A DNA stretch of 64,000 nucleotides, taken from DASZBX01 sp035943635. GTDB lineage: Bacteria > Actinomycetota > Actinomycetes > Streptomycetales > Catenulisporaceae. Shown here in pieces: positions 35,219-43,852 of the stretch (its first letter is position 1; the number at the start of each line of letters is the position of its first letter). The notes below the pieces were generated by a model that worked only from the letters and a program-made list of their open reading frames with translations, was not told where the DNA came from and searched no databases. The position numbers and the translations under genes were made by a program. The stretch is taken from NCBI GenBank assembly GCA_035943635.1, contig DASZBX010000089.1, positions 62,001-126,000 of the forward strand. Reading direction: 5' to 3'.

Positions 35219-36744
35219 ACGGCCGACGGCAGTACGTCGCCGCGATCGACCAGGGAACGACCTCCAGCCGGTGCATGCTCTTCGACCGCACCGGCCGCAT
35301 CGTCGCCTGGGACCAGCGCGAACACCGGCAGATCCTGCCCCGGCCGGGCTGGGTGGAGCACGACCCGGTGGAGATCCTGGAGAACGTCCGCGCCGTGGTC
35401 GCCGCGGCCCTGGCCAAGGCCGACATGTCGGCCGGCCGGATCGCGGCCTTCGGCATCACCAACCAGCGCGAGACCACCGTCCTGTGGGACCGCGACACCG
35501 GCCAGCCGGTGCACAACGCGATCGTCTGGCAGGACACCCGGACCGAGCAGCTGTGCCGGGAACTCGGCGGCGAACACGGCCAGGACCGGTTCCGCGCACA
35601 GACCGGGCTGCCGCTGGCCTCGTACTTCTCCGGCACGAAGATCACCTGGCTGCTGGAGCACGTCCCCGGCCTGCGCGCGCGGGCCGAACGCGGCGAGATC
35701 CTGTTCGGCACGATGGACTCCTGGCTGATCTGGAACCTGACCGGCGGCGTGCACATCACCGACGTGACCAACGCGTCCCGGACCATGCTGATGGACCTGC
35801 GCACCCTGGACTGGGACGAGGAACTGCTCGCCGCGTTCGGCGTGCCGCGGTCGATGCTGCCGCAGATCCGGCCCTCCGCCCAGGACTACGGCCGCGGCAC
35901 CGGGGCCAGCGCCGCGGCCCCCGGCGCGGACGTGCTCGGCGGCGCGCCGATCGCTGCGGCCCTCGGCGACCAGCAGGCGGCCCTGTTCGGCCAGACCTGC
36001 TTCGAGCCCGGGGACGCCAAGAGCACCTACGGCACCGGCTCGTTCCTGCTGCTCAACACCGGGACCGAACCGGTGGTCTCGCACAACGGGCTGCTGACCA
36101 CGGTCGGCTACCGGATCGGCGCCGGACCGGCGGTCTACGCGCTGGAGGGTTCGATCGCGGTCACCGGCTCCCTGGTCCAGTGGCTTCGCGACCAACTCGG
36201 CCTGATCTCGACCGCGGCCGAGGTCGAGACGCTGGCCGCGAGCGTGCCCGACAACGGCGGGGTGTACCTGGTCCCGGCCTTCTCCGGCCTGTTCGCCCCA
36301 CACTGGCGGGGCGAGGCGCGCGGCGTGATCGCCGGCCTGACCCGGTTCGCCACCCGGGCGCACCTGGCGCGCGCGGTGCTGGAGGCGACCAGCTGGCAGA
36401 CCAGGGAGGTGCTCGACGCGATGGTCAAGGACGCCGGGCGGGGTCTGGAGTTGGGCTGCCTGCGGGTGGATGGCGGGATGACTGCCAACCGGCTGTTGAT
36501 GCAGCACCTGGCTGATGTGCTCGACGTGCCGGTGGTCCGGCCGACCGTGACCGAGACGAGTTGCCTGGGCGCTGCGTATGCGGCCGGTCTGGCAGTCGGC
36601 TACTGGTCAGACCTGGACGACCTGCGCTCGAACTGGCGCGCGGACGTCACGTGGACGCCCGCGATGAACCCGTCCGTACGCGATCACGAGTACCGGATGT
36701 GGGGAAAGGCTGTTGAGCGGACGATGAACTGGCTGGACGAGTAG
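35215..36744 (+). CDS. glpK: Glycerol kinase
   Basis: A 509-residue FGGY kinase that phosphorylates glycerol to glycerol 3-phosphate. YVAAIDQGTTSSRCMLFD at the N terminus is the ATP-phosphate loop; FGITNQRETTVLWDR, WQDTRTEQLCREL and the FGGY signatures MDSWLIWNLTGGVHITDVTN and GGVYLVPAFSGLFAPHW are all intact. Length is normal. GTG 35215 overlaps the ribonuclease stop. No glpF, glpD or DeoR regulator is adjacent. Its last 98 bases overlap the end of a convergent glycosyltransferase gene. Confidence 0.95.
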   Translation: MNGRRQYVAAIDQGTTSSRCMLFDRTGRIVAWDQREHRQILPRPGWVEHDPVEILENVRAVVAAALAKADMSAGRIAAFGITNQRETTVLWDRDTGQPVHNAIVWQDTRTEQLCRELGGEHGQDRFRAQTGLPLASYFSGTKITWLLEHVPGLRARAERGEILFGTMDSWLIWNLTGGVHITDVTNASRTMLMDLRTLDWDEELLAAFGVPRSMLPQIRPSAQDYGRGTGASAAAPGADVLGGAPIAAALGDQQAALFGQTCFEPGDAKSTYGTGSFLLLNTGTEPVVSHNGLLTTVGYRIGAGPAVYALEGSIAVTGSLVQWLRDQLGLISTAAEVETLAASVPDNGGVYLVPAFSGLFAPHWRGEARGVIAGLTRFATRAHLARAVLEATSWQTREVLDAMVKDAGRGLELGCLRVDGGMTANRLLMQHLADVLDVPVVRPTVTETSCLGAAYAAGLAVGYWSDLDDLRSNWRADVTWTPAMNPSVRDHEYRMWGKAVERTMNWLDE

Positions 36745-38170
36745 CGTCGTCGTCCTCACCGGCCGCTGTCTCTGCGGCCGCTTCTGCGGTCGTGCCCACT
36801 GCTTCGCGGCGGCGCCGGATCAACCCGGTCGCCGCGAAGTAGCCCAGCACCCCGATCGCGACGTACACGTACGCGCTGCCGATGATCTGCTGCCACCAAG
36901 CCCAGTGCATCTCGATGTTGTTGCTGCGCGGGAACCAGGACGCCGGGAACCCGACGAACAATGCCGCGGCCGCGGCCGCCAGCCACAGCCGGCGCCGGTC
37001 GCGCGCCTTCCAGGCCAGGGCCAGCGCGGTGATCAGGGCCGGGGAGGCCCAGACCCAGTGGTGCGACCAGGCGATCGGCGAGACGCACAGGGTCACGCAG
37101 GCCGACAAGACCAACGGCAGCAGCATCGCGCGCATCGAGGCCGTGGTCTGCGGCGCCTCGGCCGGGGCCGCCGCGTCGATCCCGTCCTCGTTCTCGTCCT
37201 GGCCGTCAGCGCCGACCAGGCCGCTGGTCGTGCCCGCCGCCACGCCGACCGGCCGCGGCGCGTCGACCGCCGGGCCGGCCCCGGCGGTGAACCGGATGGC
37301 CAGGAAACCCAGCACGGTGACCAGGGCGCACCCGGCCAGCCAGGCCAGCGTGTACGCGGGCCCGGTCAGCCCGGCCCGGCTCAGCAGCCCGGTCAGCGAC
37401 TGGTTGTCGAAGAAGGACTGCGAACCGACCCGGCCGGTCTGGAACACCGTCCCGGTCCAGTAGCTGACCGAGTCGCCCGGCGCGAGCAGGAACCCGATCC
37501 CGGTCACCGCGGCCAGCGACAGCACGGCCCGCCCGGCCGACCGGTACTGCCGGGTGGCCAGGAAATAGAGTACGAACACGGCCGGGGTCAGCTTCAGCGC
37601 GGCCGCCACGCCGACCAGCACCCCGCGCGGCCAGCGGGTCCGCGGCAGCAGGCAGTCGAACGCGACCAGCGCCATCAACAGCACGTTGATCTGCCCGAAC
37701 GCCAGAGTGGTGCGGACCGGCTCGATCAGCACCGCCAGCGGGCTGAACGCCGCGGCCCGGCGCCACCCGCTCCGGTAGTCCGGGACCAGCCCGGCCGTGC
37801 GCAGGAACAGCGCGATCACCGCGAGCAGCAGCCCGATGGTCAGCCCGGTCATGATGATCCCGGCGATCCGGGCCGGCACCACGGCCAGCGGCACCATCGC
37901 CACGGCCGATATCGGCGGGTAGGTGAACCCGAGGTCGAGCCCGGACTGCACCGACGGCAGCTTGCCGTACACCCCCTGCCCGGTCAGCCACGCCCGCGCG
38001 CCCAACCGGTAGACGTCGAGGTCCAGCCGGGTGATGTCCAGGTTCAGGGAGCCGTGCGAGAACGTGAGCAGGCTGGCGGCGAAGACGACCAGCACGGTCG
38101 CGACGAGAGCCGCCGTCCGGCGTGAGAAGCCGCCCGGCCGGGCAGTCGCGTATCGGCCCCCCGTCACCAT
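36647..38170 (-). CDS. GT87 polyprenol-dependent mannosyltransferase-like membrane protein
   Basis: A 507-residue integral membrane glycosyltransferase of the GT87 (DUF2029) family, which uses polyprenyl-phosphate sugars outside the membrane for lipomannan-type glycans. About ten hydrophobic helices are visible, starting with TAALVATVLVVFAASLL. The family loop LDLDVYRLGARAWLTGQGVY with its acidic residues comes after helix 1, then FTYPPISAVAMVPLA. ATG 38170 is preferred over GTG 38179 because GGATAGG lies 8 bases upstream. The C-terminal ~45 residues are hydrophilic and are encoded across the end of glpK. Confidence 0.88.
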   Translation of the reverse strand: MVTGGRYATARPGGFSRRTAALVATVLVVFAASLLTFSHGSLNLDITRLDLDVYRLGARAWLTGQGVYGKLPSVQSGLDLGFTYPPISAVAMVPLAVVPARIAGIIMTGLTIGLLLAVIALFLRTAGLVPDYRSGWRRAAAFSPLAVLIEPVRTTLAFGQINVLLMALVAFDCLLPRTRWPRGVLVGVAAALKLTPAVFVLYFLATRQYRSAGRAVLSLAAVTGIGFLLAPGDSVSYWTGTVFQTGRVGSQSFFDNQSLTGLLSRAGLTGPAYTLAWLAGCALVTVLGFLAIRFTAGAGPAVDAPRPVGVAAGTTSGLVGADGQDENEDGIDAAAPAEAPQTTASMRAMLLPLVLSACVTLCVSPIAWSHHWVWASPALITALALAWKARDRRRLWLAAAAAALFVGFPASWFPRSNNIEMHWAWWQQIIGSAYVYVAIGVLGYFAATGLIRRRREAVGTTAEAAAETAAGEDDDATRPASSSSAQQPFPTSGTRDRVRTGSSRAST

Positions 38171-38363
38171 GGCGCCCACCTATCCCTGTCGGCTTCGACG
38201 TCTGAACCTGGCCTGCTGCCGCCGGTGTGCGCCGGCGGGCTGAGCCGGGCGGGGGCCGCATCAGATGATCGTAGCCGACCGCGGGCCACCCCGGCCTGCC
38301 GGGTGTCCGGGCCGCCGGCCCGGCCCGGCCGGCGGGCCCGGCCGGGCGGCCCAAGCGGCCTGA

Positions 38364-39845
38364 TCACCCGGTCCGCCCGCCCGGCGCCGGCGCGGACGGC
38401 CGCAGCGGCTGGAGCGCGGCCGGAAGCGACCCGGCGTCGGTAAGCGGCCCGGCCGCGGCGGCGGACGGGTCCACGACCGTCACCAGCACTATCGCCGCGA
38501 TTGCGTCCGCTGGCGGTCCGGCTTCGGCGGTCTTCGTTGCCCTCGGGCTCGGGTTCTCGTTCGGGTTCGGACTCCCGCTCGGGCTCGCGCCGGAGCCCGC
38601 GGTCGGACTCGGCCCGCCCGAAGGCTGCGTCACCTGGCCCGGCGCGCCGCCGCTCACGACCGACACCCGGTAGCGCAGTCCCGGCCAGCCGATCACGGTC
38701 AGCGGCGCGGCGACGGTGAGCGCGCCGACCCGGGTGCCGCCGCGCTCGACGGCCGCGACCTCAGTGCCCGGGGCCGCGACGGTCGCCGTGCCCAGCGCCT
38801 GCTCGCCGCTCACCACCAGCGCGCCGGCGGCCTGCATGGCCGAGGTGAGCAGCGTGCGCCCGCTGCCGAGGTACTGGCCGAGCACCGCGCCGACCAGGGT
38901 CACCGCCTGCCCGCCGACCGTGACCGAGGCCGCGAACAGCAGGCAGGACCCGGCCTCGTTCGTCGACCCGGTCTTGATGCCGATGACCCCGTCCATGCCC
39001 AGCAGCCCGTCATAGTTCCGGATCAGCCCGGCGACCGGGATGATGGCCCACCGGGTCGAGACGAGCCGGCGGAAGTCGTCCCACTGCATCACGGTCTCGC
39101 CGAGGGCGACGAGGTCCTGCGCGGTCGACATGGTCGCGGCGTCCAGGCCGGACGGGTCGGTGAAGACGGTGTGCGTCATCCCGATCTCGGCCGCCGTGGT
39201 GTTCATCCTGGTCAGGAACGCGGGCACGCTGCCGGCGTCCCAGGCCGCGAGGATCTGCGCGACGTTGTCGGCCGAGGAGAGCATCAGCGCGTAGAGCGCG
39301 TCGCGTTCGGTCAGCTGCTCCCCGGCCTGCACCGGCACGAGCGAGTCCTCGGTGGTCGCGGCCTCCTTCTGGTAGACGGCGGCGTCCCCGGCGGAGACGG
39401 TGATCGTCGGCCCGTTCTGCCCGTCCGCGAGCGGATGGTCCTGGAGCACGAGGTACGCGGTCATGGTCTTGGCGATGCTGGCGATCGGCACCGGCGAGTC
39501 GGCCGGCCCCGAGCCGCCCAGCGACCCGAGCCCGACCACCGACAGGGCGGCCTGCCCGCGCGCCGGCCAGGCCAGCTGCGGCGCCGCGCCCGGGAAGGTG
39601 AAGGTGGCGGCGACGGTCTGCCGGACGCCGAGCGCGGCCGCGGCGTCGCTCGCGGCCGCCGATGTGCCGGCTGTGCCCGGGCTGCTCGAACCCGCGAGCG
39701 CGGTGGCGCCGCTGTCGTTGGCGGCGCCCGGGCCGGATGCTCCGAGGATGGCGGCCGCGGCGAGCGTGGCGATGCCGGCGGCCAGGGCCGTCACGACCCT
39801 GACCCGCGACGGCCGCCCCCGGCCCGACCCGTCGCCCGCAGCCAT
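38364..39845 (-). CDS. D-alanyl-D-alanine carboxypeptidase (S11 family)
   Basis: A 493-residue exported serine peptidase that trims peptidoglycan stem peptides. The signal or anchor helix is at residues 15-37 (VVTALAAGIATLAAAAIL). Catalytic motifs: SIAK (S123-K126), SADN at 191-194 in place of the usual SxN (Asn shifted to Asp-Asn), and KTG (291-293). DPSGLDAATMSTAQDL is typical. The C terminus (~400-493) is a Pro/Ser/Gly-rich tail with a hydrophobic stretch IAAIVLVTVV. ATG 39845 has GAGGAGGG 8 bases upstream, better than the longer start at 40019. MscS follows upstream on the same strand. Confidence 0.88.
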   Translation of the reverse strand: MAAGDGSGRGRPSRVRVVTALAAGIATLAAAAILGASGPGAANDSGATALAGSSSPGTAGTSAAASDAAAALGVRQTVAATFTFPGAAPQLAWPARGQAALSVVGLGSLGGSGPADSPVPIASIAKTMTAYLVLQDHPLADGQNGPTITVSAGDAAVYQKEAATTEDSLVPVQAGEQLTERDALYALMLSSADNVAQILAAWDAGSVPAFLTRMNTTAAEIGMTHTVFTDPSGLDAATMSTAQDLVALGETVMQWDDFRRLVSTRWAIIPVAGLIRNYDGLLGMDGVIGIKTGSTNEAGSCLLFAASVTVGGQAVTLVGAVLGQYLGSGRTLLTSAMQAAGALVVSGEQALGTATVAAPGTEVAAVERGGTRVGALTVAAPLTVIGWPGLRYRVSVVSGGAPGQVTQPSGGPSPTAGSGASPSGSPNPNENPSPRATKTAEAGPPADAIAAIVLVTVVDPSAAAAGPLTDAGSLPAALQPLRPSAPAPGGRTG

Positions 39846-40055
39846 CCCGGGCCCTCCTCGCTGCTCGCCGCGCGCCTCGGCCTGTGCGGCGGCGCTCACG
39901 GACAGCTGGACGCGGCCCGAGCGGATTCCGGTTGCCTGGCCGAGCGGCCCGGAGCCGGGAGGTCCGCCGCGTGCGGCCGGGGATGCACCGCCCTGGCTTT
40001 CAGACACCGAAGAACCCATCGAGCTGCACTGTCGTCCTCACCTGGGTACTCGGGA

Positions 40056-40961
40056 TCAGGGGTCGAAAATGTTCGGCGGCCCGATCGTCGCGCTCAGGAT
40101 CGTCGAGTTCGGCAACAGGATCTCGCCCTTGTCGGTGCTCAGCCGGACATAGGTCAGATTCATGTCCGCGACCTCGCCGGTGAGCACCCCGCCCAACGGC
40201 CCGGACCGCAGCGAGATCGGCTGCCCGATCGAGAACGGCCGCACGATCAGCAGCACCAGCCCGGCGAACAGGTTGCCCAGGGACTGCTGCGCCGCGATGC
40301 CCAGGATCACGCCGGTCACCGCGCCGCCCAGCAGCAGCCGCTCGATCGGCACGTTCAGCGCCCCGAGCGTCCCGAAGATCACCACCAGGTAGCCGAGCAG
40401 CAGGCAGATCCAGCGCAGCCCGTTCTTCCGGGTGTCGCCGAGCCGGTCCGGCACGGTCTTGAGGATCTCGCGGGTGGTGCTGCGCACGGCCACCGACCCG
40501 AAGACCAGGAACAACACCGCGCCGACCACGGAGGTGAGCGTGGCCAGCCAGGTGTGCGTGCGGAAGTACTGGATCGGCGCCTCGAAACTGTCGATCACGC
40601 CGCCCGCGCAGTACGTCAGCCCGAGCCCCACGCACGCCATCACCCCGGCCAGCACGGCCCGGCGGAAGTCGGCGCTGATCGCGTTGGTCAGCGTCGCCAG
40701 GTGGAACAGGTCGTCCGAGGGTTTTTCCTCTTCCTGCTCCGCTTCCGCTTCTTCTTCCGCGGCCTGCGCTGCCTCCGCGGCTTCCGCGGCTTCCGGCTCC
40801 GGCGCTGGCGCTGTCGCTGTCGCTGTCGCCCGCTCGGGGGCTGTTGTCTGCTTCGCCGGCTGCCCGCTCTCCGGGACGTGCGTGGGCGACCCGGCCGGTG
40901 GCGGGACCAGGGGTTCGGCCGCTGGTCCGACCGGAGGCTCATGCTGTTGACTCACGCGCAC
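40056..40961 (-). CDS. MscS-type mechanosensitive ion channel
   Basis: A 301-residue channel protein that opens on membrane stretch to release solutes. After a ~85-residue Glu/Ala-rich soluble N terminus (EAAEAAEAAQAAEEEAEAE), three or four helices follow, including AVLAGVMACVGLGLTYCAGG and ATLTSVVGAVLFLVFGSVAV. The pore and beta region carry GIAAQQSLGNLFAGLVLLIV and RPFSIGQPISLRSGPLGGV, the MscS signatures. GTG 40961 or GTG 40955 may be the start; neither has a good ribosome binding site, so a leaderless mRNA is possible. Confidence 0.9.
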   Translation of the reverse strand: MRVSQQHEPPVGPAAEPLVPPPAGSPTHVPESGQPAKQTTAPERATATATAPAPEPEAAEAAEAAQAAEEEAEAEQEEEKPSDDLFHLATLTNAISADFRRAVLAGVMACVGLGLTYCAGGVIDSFEAPIQYFRTHTWLATLTSVVGAVLFLVFGSVAVRSTTREILKTVPDRLGDTRKNGLRWICLLLGYLVVIFGTLGALNVPIERLLLGGAVTGVILGIAAQQSLGNLFAGLVLLIVRPFSIGQPISLRSGPLGGVLTGEVADMNLTYVRLSTDKGEILLPNSTILSATIGPPNIFDP

Positions 40962-41127
40962 AGCTTAGGAGGTGGCGCCGGCGATCACGGCATCGGTCCG
41001 CGCCGCCGGCGCGCGTGGAACTCAGCCCGCCCGGCTTGGCGGCGCGTTCGATTCCGGCCGGTGAAATAATGGCAGGGTGCGATGCCCAGGCGGGGCGTCG
41101 CGGCGTGGCGGGAGAGGAAGTGCGGCC

Positions 41128-41793
41128 GTGAGCGAGCCACTGAGCGGGCGGATCGTGGACGAGGGGTCCGGCCCGCGCGTTCCCGACCCCGGTCCGGGCG
41201 CCGGGCCCGGCGGCGGCCCCGCGCCGCGCTGGCAGCGCCTGTGGGTGGTGCCGGTCGTGTTCGGCACGGCCAGCGTCGTGCTGGGCCTGCTCGTGCTGTT
41301 CTGGCCGAGGCACTCGATCAACGCGCTGACGATCCTGTTCGGCCTCTACCTCCTGATCACCGGCGCCTATCGCGCGATCACCTCGGTGCAGCTGCACGGC
41401 GTCGACCCGCTGGCCCGCGCCGTGGCCCTGGTCCTGTCCGCGCTGTCCATCGTGGTCGGCCTGATCTGCCTGGCCGACCCGTTCAACGGCGCGTCCAAGT
41501 TCGCGGTGGTGGCGGGCGCGTTCTGGCTGGCCAGCGGCGCGATCATGATGCTCGGCGCCCGCCAGCGGCGGGCCGCGCTGGGCCCCGGGGCGCGCGGCGC
41601 GAGCATGGCCGGCGGCGGCTTCGCCTTCGTGGTCGGACTGCTGATCGTCCTGTTCCCCGGCGCGAGCCTGCTGTTCCTCGCGGTCGTGCTGGGCATCTGG
41701 CTGCTCGTCGTGGGCCTGTCCGCCCTGACCGCCGGCCTCACCGCCCGCCGCCTGCTCAAGAACGTCGCCCACGCAGCGCTGTACTGGCCCTGA
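41128..41793 (+). CDS. HdeD-like (DUF308) membrane protein
   Basis: A 221-residue protein with a ~35-residue Pro/Gly-rich lead and six transmembrane helices in three pairs, matching the DUF308/HdeD family: VVFGTASVVLGLLVLFWP, NALTILFGLYLLITGAYRAI, LVLSALSIVVGLICLADP, FAVVAGAFWLASGAIMMLG, GGFAFVVGLLIVLFPGASL, LFLAVVLGIWLLVVGLSALT. HdeD is linked to acid resistance in enteric bacteria; the actinobacterial role is unknown. GTG 41128 has GAGAGGAAG about 7 bases upstream. It stands directly before rnpB. Confidence 0.85.
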   Translation: MSEPLSGRIVDEGSGPRVPDPGPGAGPGGGPAPRWQRLWVVPVVFGTASVVLGLLVLFWPRHSINALTILFGLYLLITGAYRAITSVQLHGVDPLARAVALVLSALSIVVGLICLADPFNGASKFAVVAGAFWLASGAIMMLGARQRRAALGPGARGASMAGGGFAFVVGLLIVLFPGASLLFLAVVLGIWLLVVGLSALTAGLTARRLLKNVAHAALYWP

Positions 41794-41874
41794 GCCGATT
41801 CCCGAACCCGCCCCCGCGCGTGCCCCCGGTCAGATGATCGGGCCGCCCCCGCGCACGCGGTACACTCTTTGCTT

Positions 41875-42282
41875 GCGGCGAGTCGGTCGGGCGACCGCGA
41901 GCCGGACCTGGCGACAGGCCCGGCCCGAGGAAAGTCCGGGCTCCACAGAGCAGGGTGGTTGGCAACACCAACCCGGGGCGACCCGCGGGATGAGTGCCAC
42001 AGAAAACAAACCGCCGCCGTCAGGCGGTAAGGGTGAAACGGTGAGGTAAGAGCTCACCAGCGACCGGGGTGACCCGGCCGGCTCGGTAAACCCCACCCGG
42101 AGCAAGGTCAAGAAGGCCCCGCCGAGAAATCGGCCCGGCTGCGTGGACGCCCGAGGGCTGCTCGCCCGAGTCCACGGGTAGACCGCTCGAGGCGTACGGC
42201 GACGTACGCCCTAGATGGATGGTCGCCGGGCGTGCTGGGAACAGTGCGCTTACAAAACCCGGCTTATAGACCGACTTGCCGC
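41875..42282 (+). ncRNA. rnpB: RNase P RNA (bacterial type A)
   Basis: The catalytic RNA that trims tRNA 5' ends. The universally conserved block GAGGAAAGTCCGGGCTCC (CR I) is at about 41929-41947, followed by ACAGAGCAGGGTGGTTGGC. ACAGAAAACAAACCGCC, GGTAAGGGTGAAACGGTGAG and the downstream CACGGGTAGACCGCT region with AGATGGATGGTCGCC and ACAAAACCCGGCTTATAG are all present. Helix P1 closes the molecule: GCGGCGAGTCGG (41875-41886) with CCGACTTGCCGC (42271-42282). TACACT at 41861-41866 is a likely -10 element. Confidence 0.97.
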
Positions 42283-42348
42283 ATTTTCTGCCCCTGGCCA
42301 GCAGGTTCTCCAGCTGGCAGGGTGGCCGGGGCGCTCTCGGGGCACATT

Positions 42349-42927
42349 GTGCCGTTCGAGAAGACGATTTCCGTGGCGCCGACCGCCAAGGCGCCCGGCG
42401 GTTGGTGCATCGAGTTGACCAGGGTCTACACGACCGGCGGGCCGCTGCTGTGGGCCTGGGACTGGTGTGGCTCGGAGCCGGCAGGCAAGACCGTGTCGAT
42501 GAACCAGTCGTTCATCTCGACCTACACCGCGACCGTCAACGGCCGCCCCGCCTATACGATGGACGAGGCGATGACTGGCGCGAACAACACCTGGACGGTG
42601 TACCTGTACGACTACAAGACCCAGACCTGGGACGTCTTCTACACCAGCTCCGGCACCGACAAATCCGGGTTCAGCTTCGGCTGGGATACCTACGAGGTGT
42701 GGTCCAACACCGACCCGGCCACGAACCGGGGCTACTTCTGCGAGAACAGCGTCGGGGACACGATCGAGAGCAGCGGCATCCAGCTCTACACCGGTTCCTG
42801 GACCGCCGCGAACTCGACCGACGCCGCCGCCTCGGCCACCCCGCCGCCGGCCGGATCGTCCTTCGACTGCCCGTCGCTGAGCCTGAGGTTCGCCTCCGCC
42901 AACGACTGGGCCGCCACGAACCCGTAA
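42349..42927 (+). CDS. Hypothetical secreted-type protein, probably 5'-truncated at rnpB
   Basis: The frame is open from inside the rnpB 3' end; GTG 42349 gives 192 residues. Codon bias is good. The sequence is rich in Trp, Tyr, Thr and Ser with four or more Cys (GGWCIELTRVYTTGGPLLWA, WDWCGSEPAGK, GYFCENSVGD), the look of an extracellular beta-rich carbohydrate-binding or adhesive protein. No signal peptide or ribosome binding site precedes it, because rnpB ends only ~67 bases before. It is therefore probably a fragment of a larger exported protein left by a rearrangement. No family recognised. Confidence 0.5.
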   Translation: MPFEKTISVAPTAKAPGGWCIELTRVYTTGGPLLWAWDWCGSEPAGKTVSMNQSFISTYTATVNGRPAYTMDEAMTGANNTWTVYLYDYKTQTWDVFYTSSGTDKSGFSFGWDTYEVWSNTDPATNRGYFCENSVGDTIESSGIQLYTGSWTAANSTDAAASATPPPAGSSFDCPSLSLRFASANDWAATNP

Positions 42928-42972
42928 CCCGACGGGGCCGGGGCCGGCGCTGGTATCCGCGCCGGATCCGCG

Positions 42973-43743
42973 CTAGATCCGCGACTTGCGCAGCGAGTGC
43001 CAGGCCGCTCCGGCCAGAGCGCGCGTCGACTCAGACGCGGACAGCTGCTCGTGCTTGCGGTACAGGGCCCAGTTGTGCGGGATCAGCGCCAGCTTGTTCG
43101 AGGAGAGCGATCCCGCCCGGCCGGACCGGTAGATCGCCAGCGGCTCCCGCAGGCCGCGGGCCGGGGCGCCGTCGCGCATGATGGACAGCCACAGGCCGTA
43201 GTCCTGGCGTTTGGGCATGTCCGGCATCAGCCTCGTGCCCAGGACCGCGCGGTCGTACATGGCCGTCAGCGCCCCGATATGGTCCTGGACCAGCATCGCG
43301 CGGTAGTCCACCTGCGCCTGCGCCCACACCACGCGCCCGTTCGAGGTGAAGTCCGCGGCTTCCCCCTCGAACTCGGCGTCCACCTTGTAGTAGGACGTGA
43401 ACGTCAGCGGCGAGTCGGCCGCCGTCGCGAACTCGATCTGCCGTTCGAGTTTCGTCGGCAGCCACATGTCGTCGCTGTCGAGGAAGGCGACGTAGTCCCC
43501 GCGCGCCCGCTCCATGGCCCGGTTGCGCGCCCGGGCCGCGCCGCCCTTGGGCGCCGATTCCGCCAGAACGCGCGAGTCCCGCTCGGCGAATTCTCTGACC
43601 AGGTCCATGGAGTTGTCGTCGGACGCGTCGTCGGTGATCAGCAGCTCCAGATCACTGTGCGTCTGCGCCAGCACCGACCGGATCGATGCCCCGAGAGTGG
43701 CTGCCGAGTTGTACACAGGCATCACCACAGACACCAGCGGCAC
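42973..43743 (-). CDS. Family 2 glycosyltransferase
   Basis: A 256-residue GT-A glycosyltransferase. VSVVMPVYNSAATLGASIRS starts the nucleotide-binding fold, LLITDDASDDNSMDLV follows, and YVAFLDSDDMWLPTKLERQ carries the DxD metal motif (DSDD). HIGALTAMYDRAVLG and DYGLWLSIMRDGAPARGL are typical of WcaA-like enzymes. GTG 43743 has AAGGAGGAG upstream. It is alone; likely role is surface polysaccharide synthesis, with sugar and acceptor unknown. Confidence 0.9.
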   Translation of the reverse strand: MPLVSVVMPVYNSAATLGASIRSVLAQTHSDLELLITDDASDDNSMDLVREFAERDSRVLAESAPKGGAARARNRAMERARGDYVAFLDSDDMWLPTKLERQIEFATAADSPLTFTSYYKVDAEFEGEAADFTSNGRVVWAQAQVDYRAMLVQDHIGALTAMYDRAVLGTRLMPDMPKRQDYGLWLSIMRDGAPARGLREPLAIYRSGRAGSLSSNKLALIPHNWALYRKHEQLSASESTRALAGAAWHSLRKSRI

Positions 43744-43852
43744 GGTTCTCCTCCTTGGCCGAATAGCAACGCTTTCGACCCCTATGTTCCTTCAGGGTGG
43801 CCTAGGCCCATAGGGTACACGGCAATCAGTTAGGGCGACCCGGGGCCGTTGC

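Noticed and set aside
39846..40019. Longer N terminus for the D-Ala-D-Ala carboxypeptidase
   Set aside because: The start at 39845 has GAGGAGGG at the right distance and puts the membrane helix near the N terminus; the added 58 residues are Gly/Ala/Ser filler.
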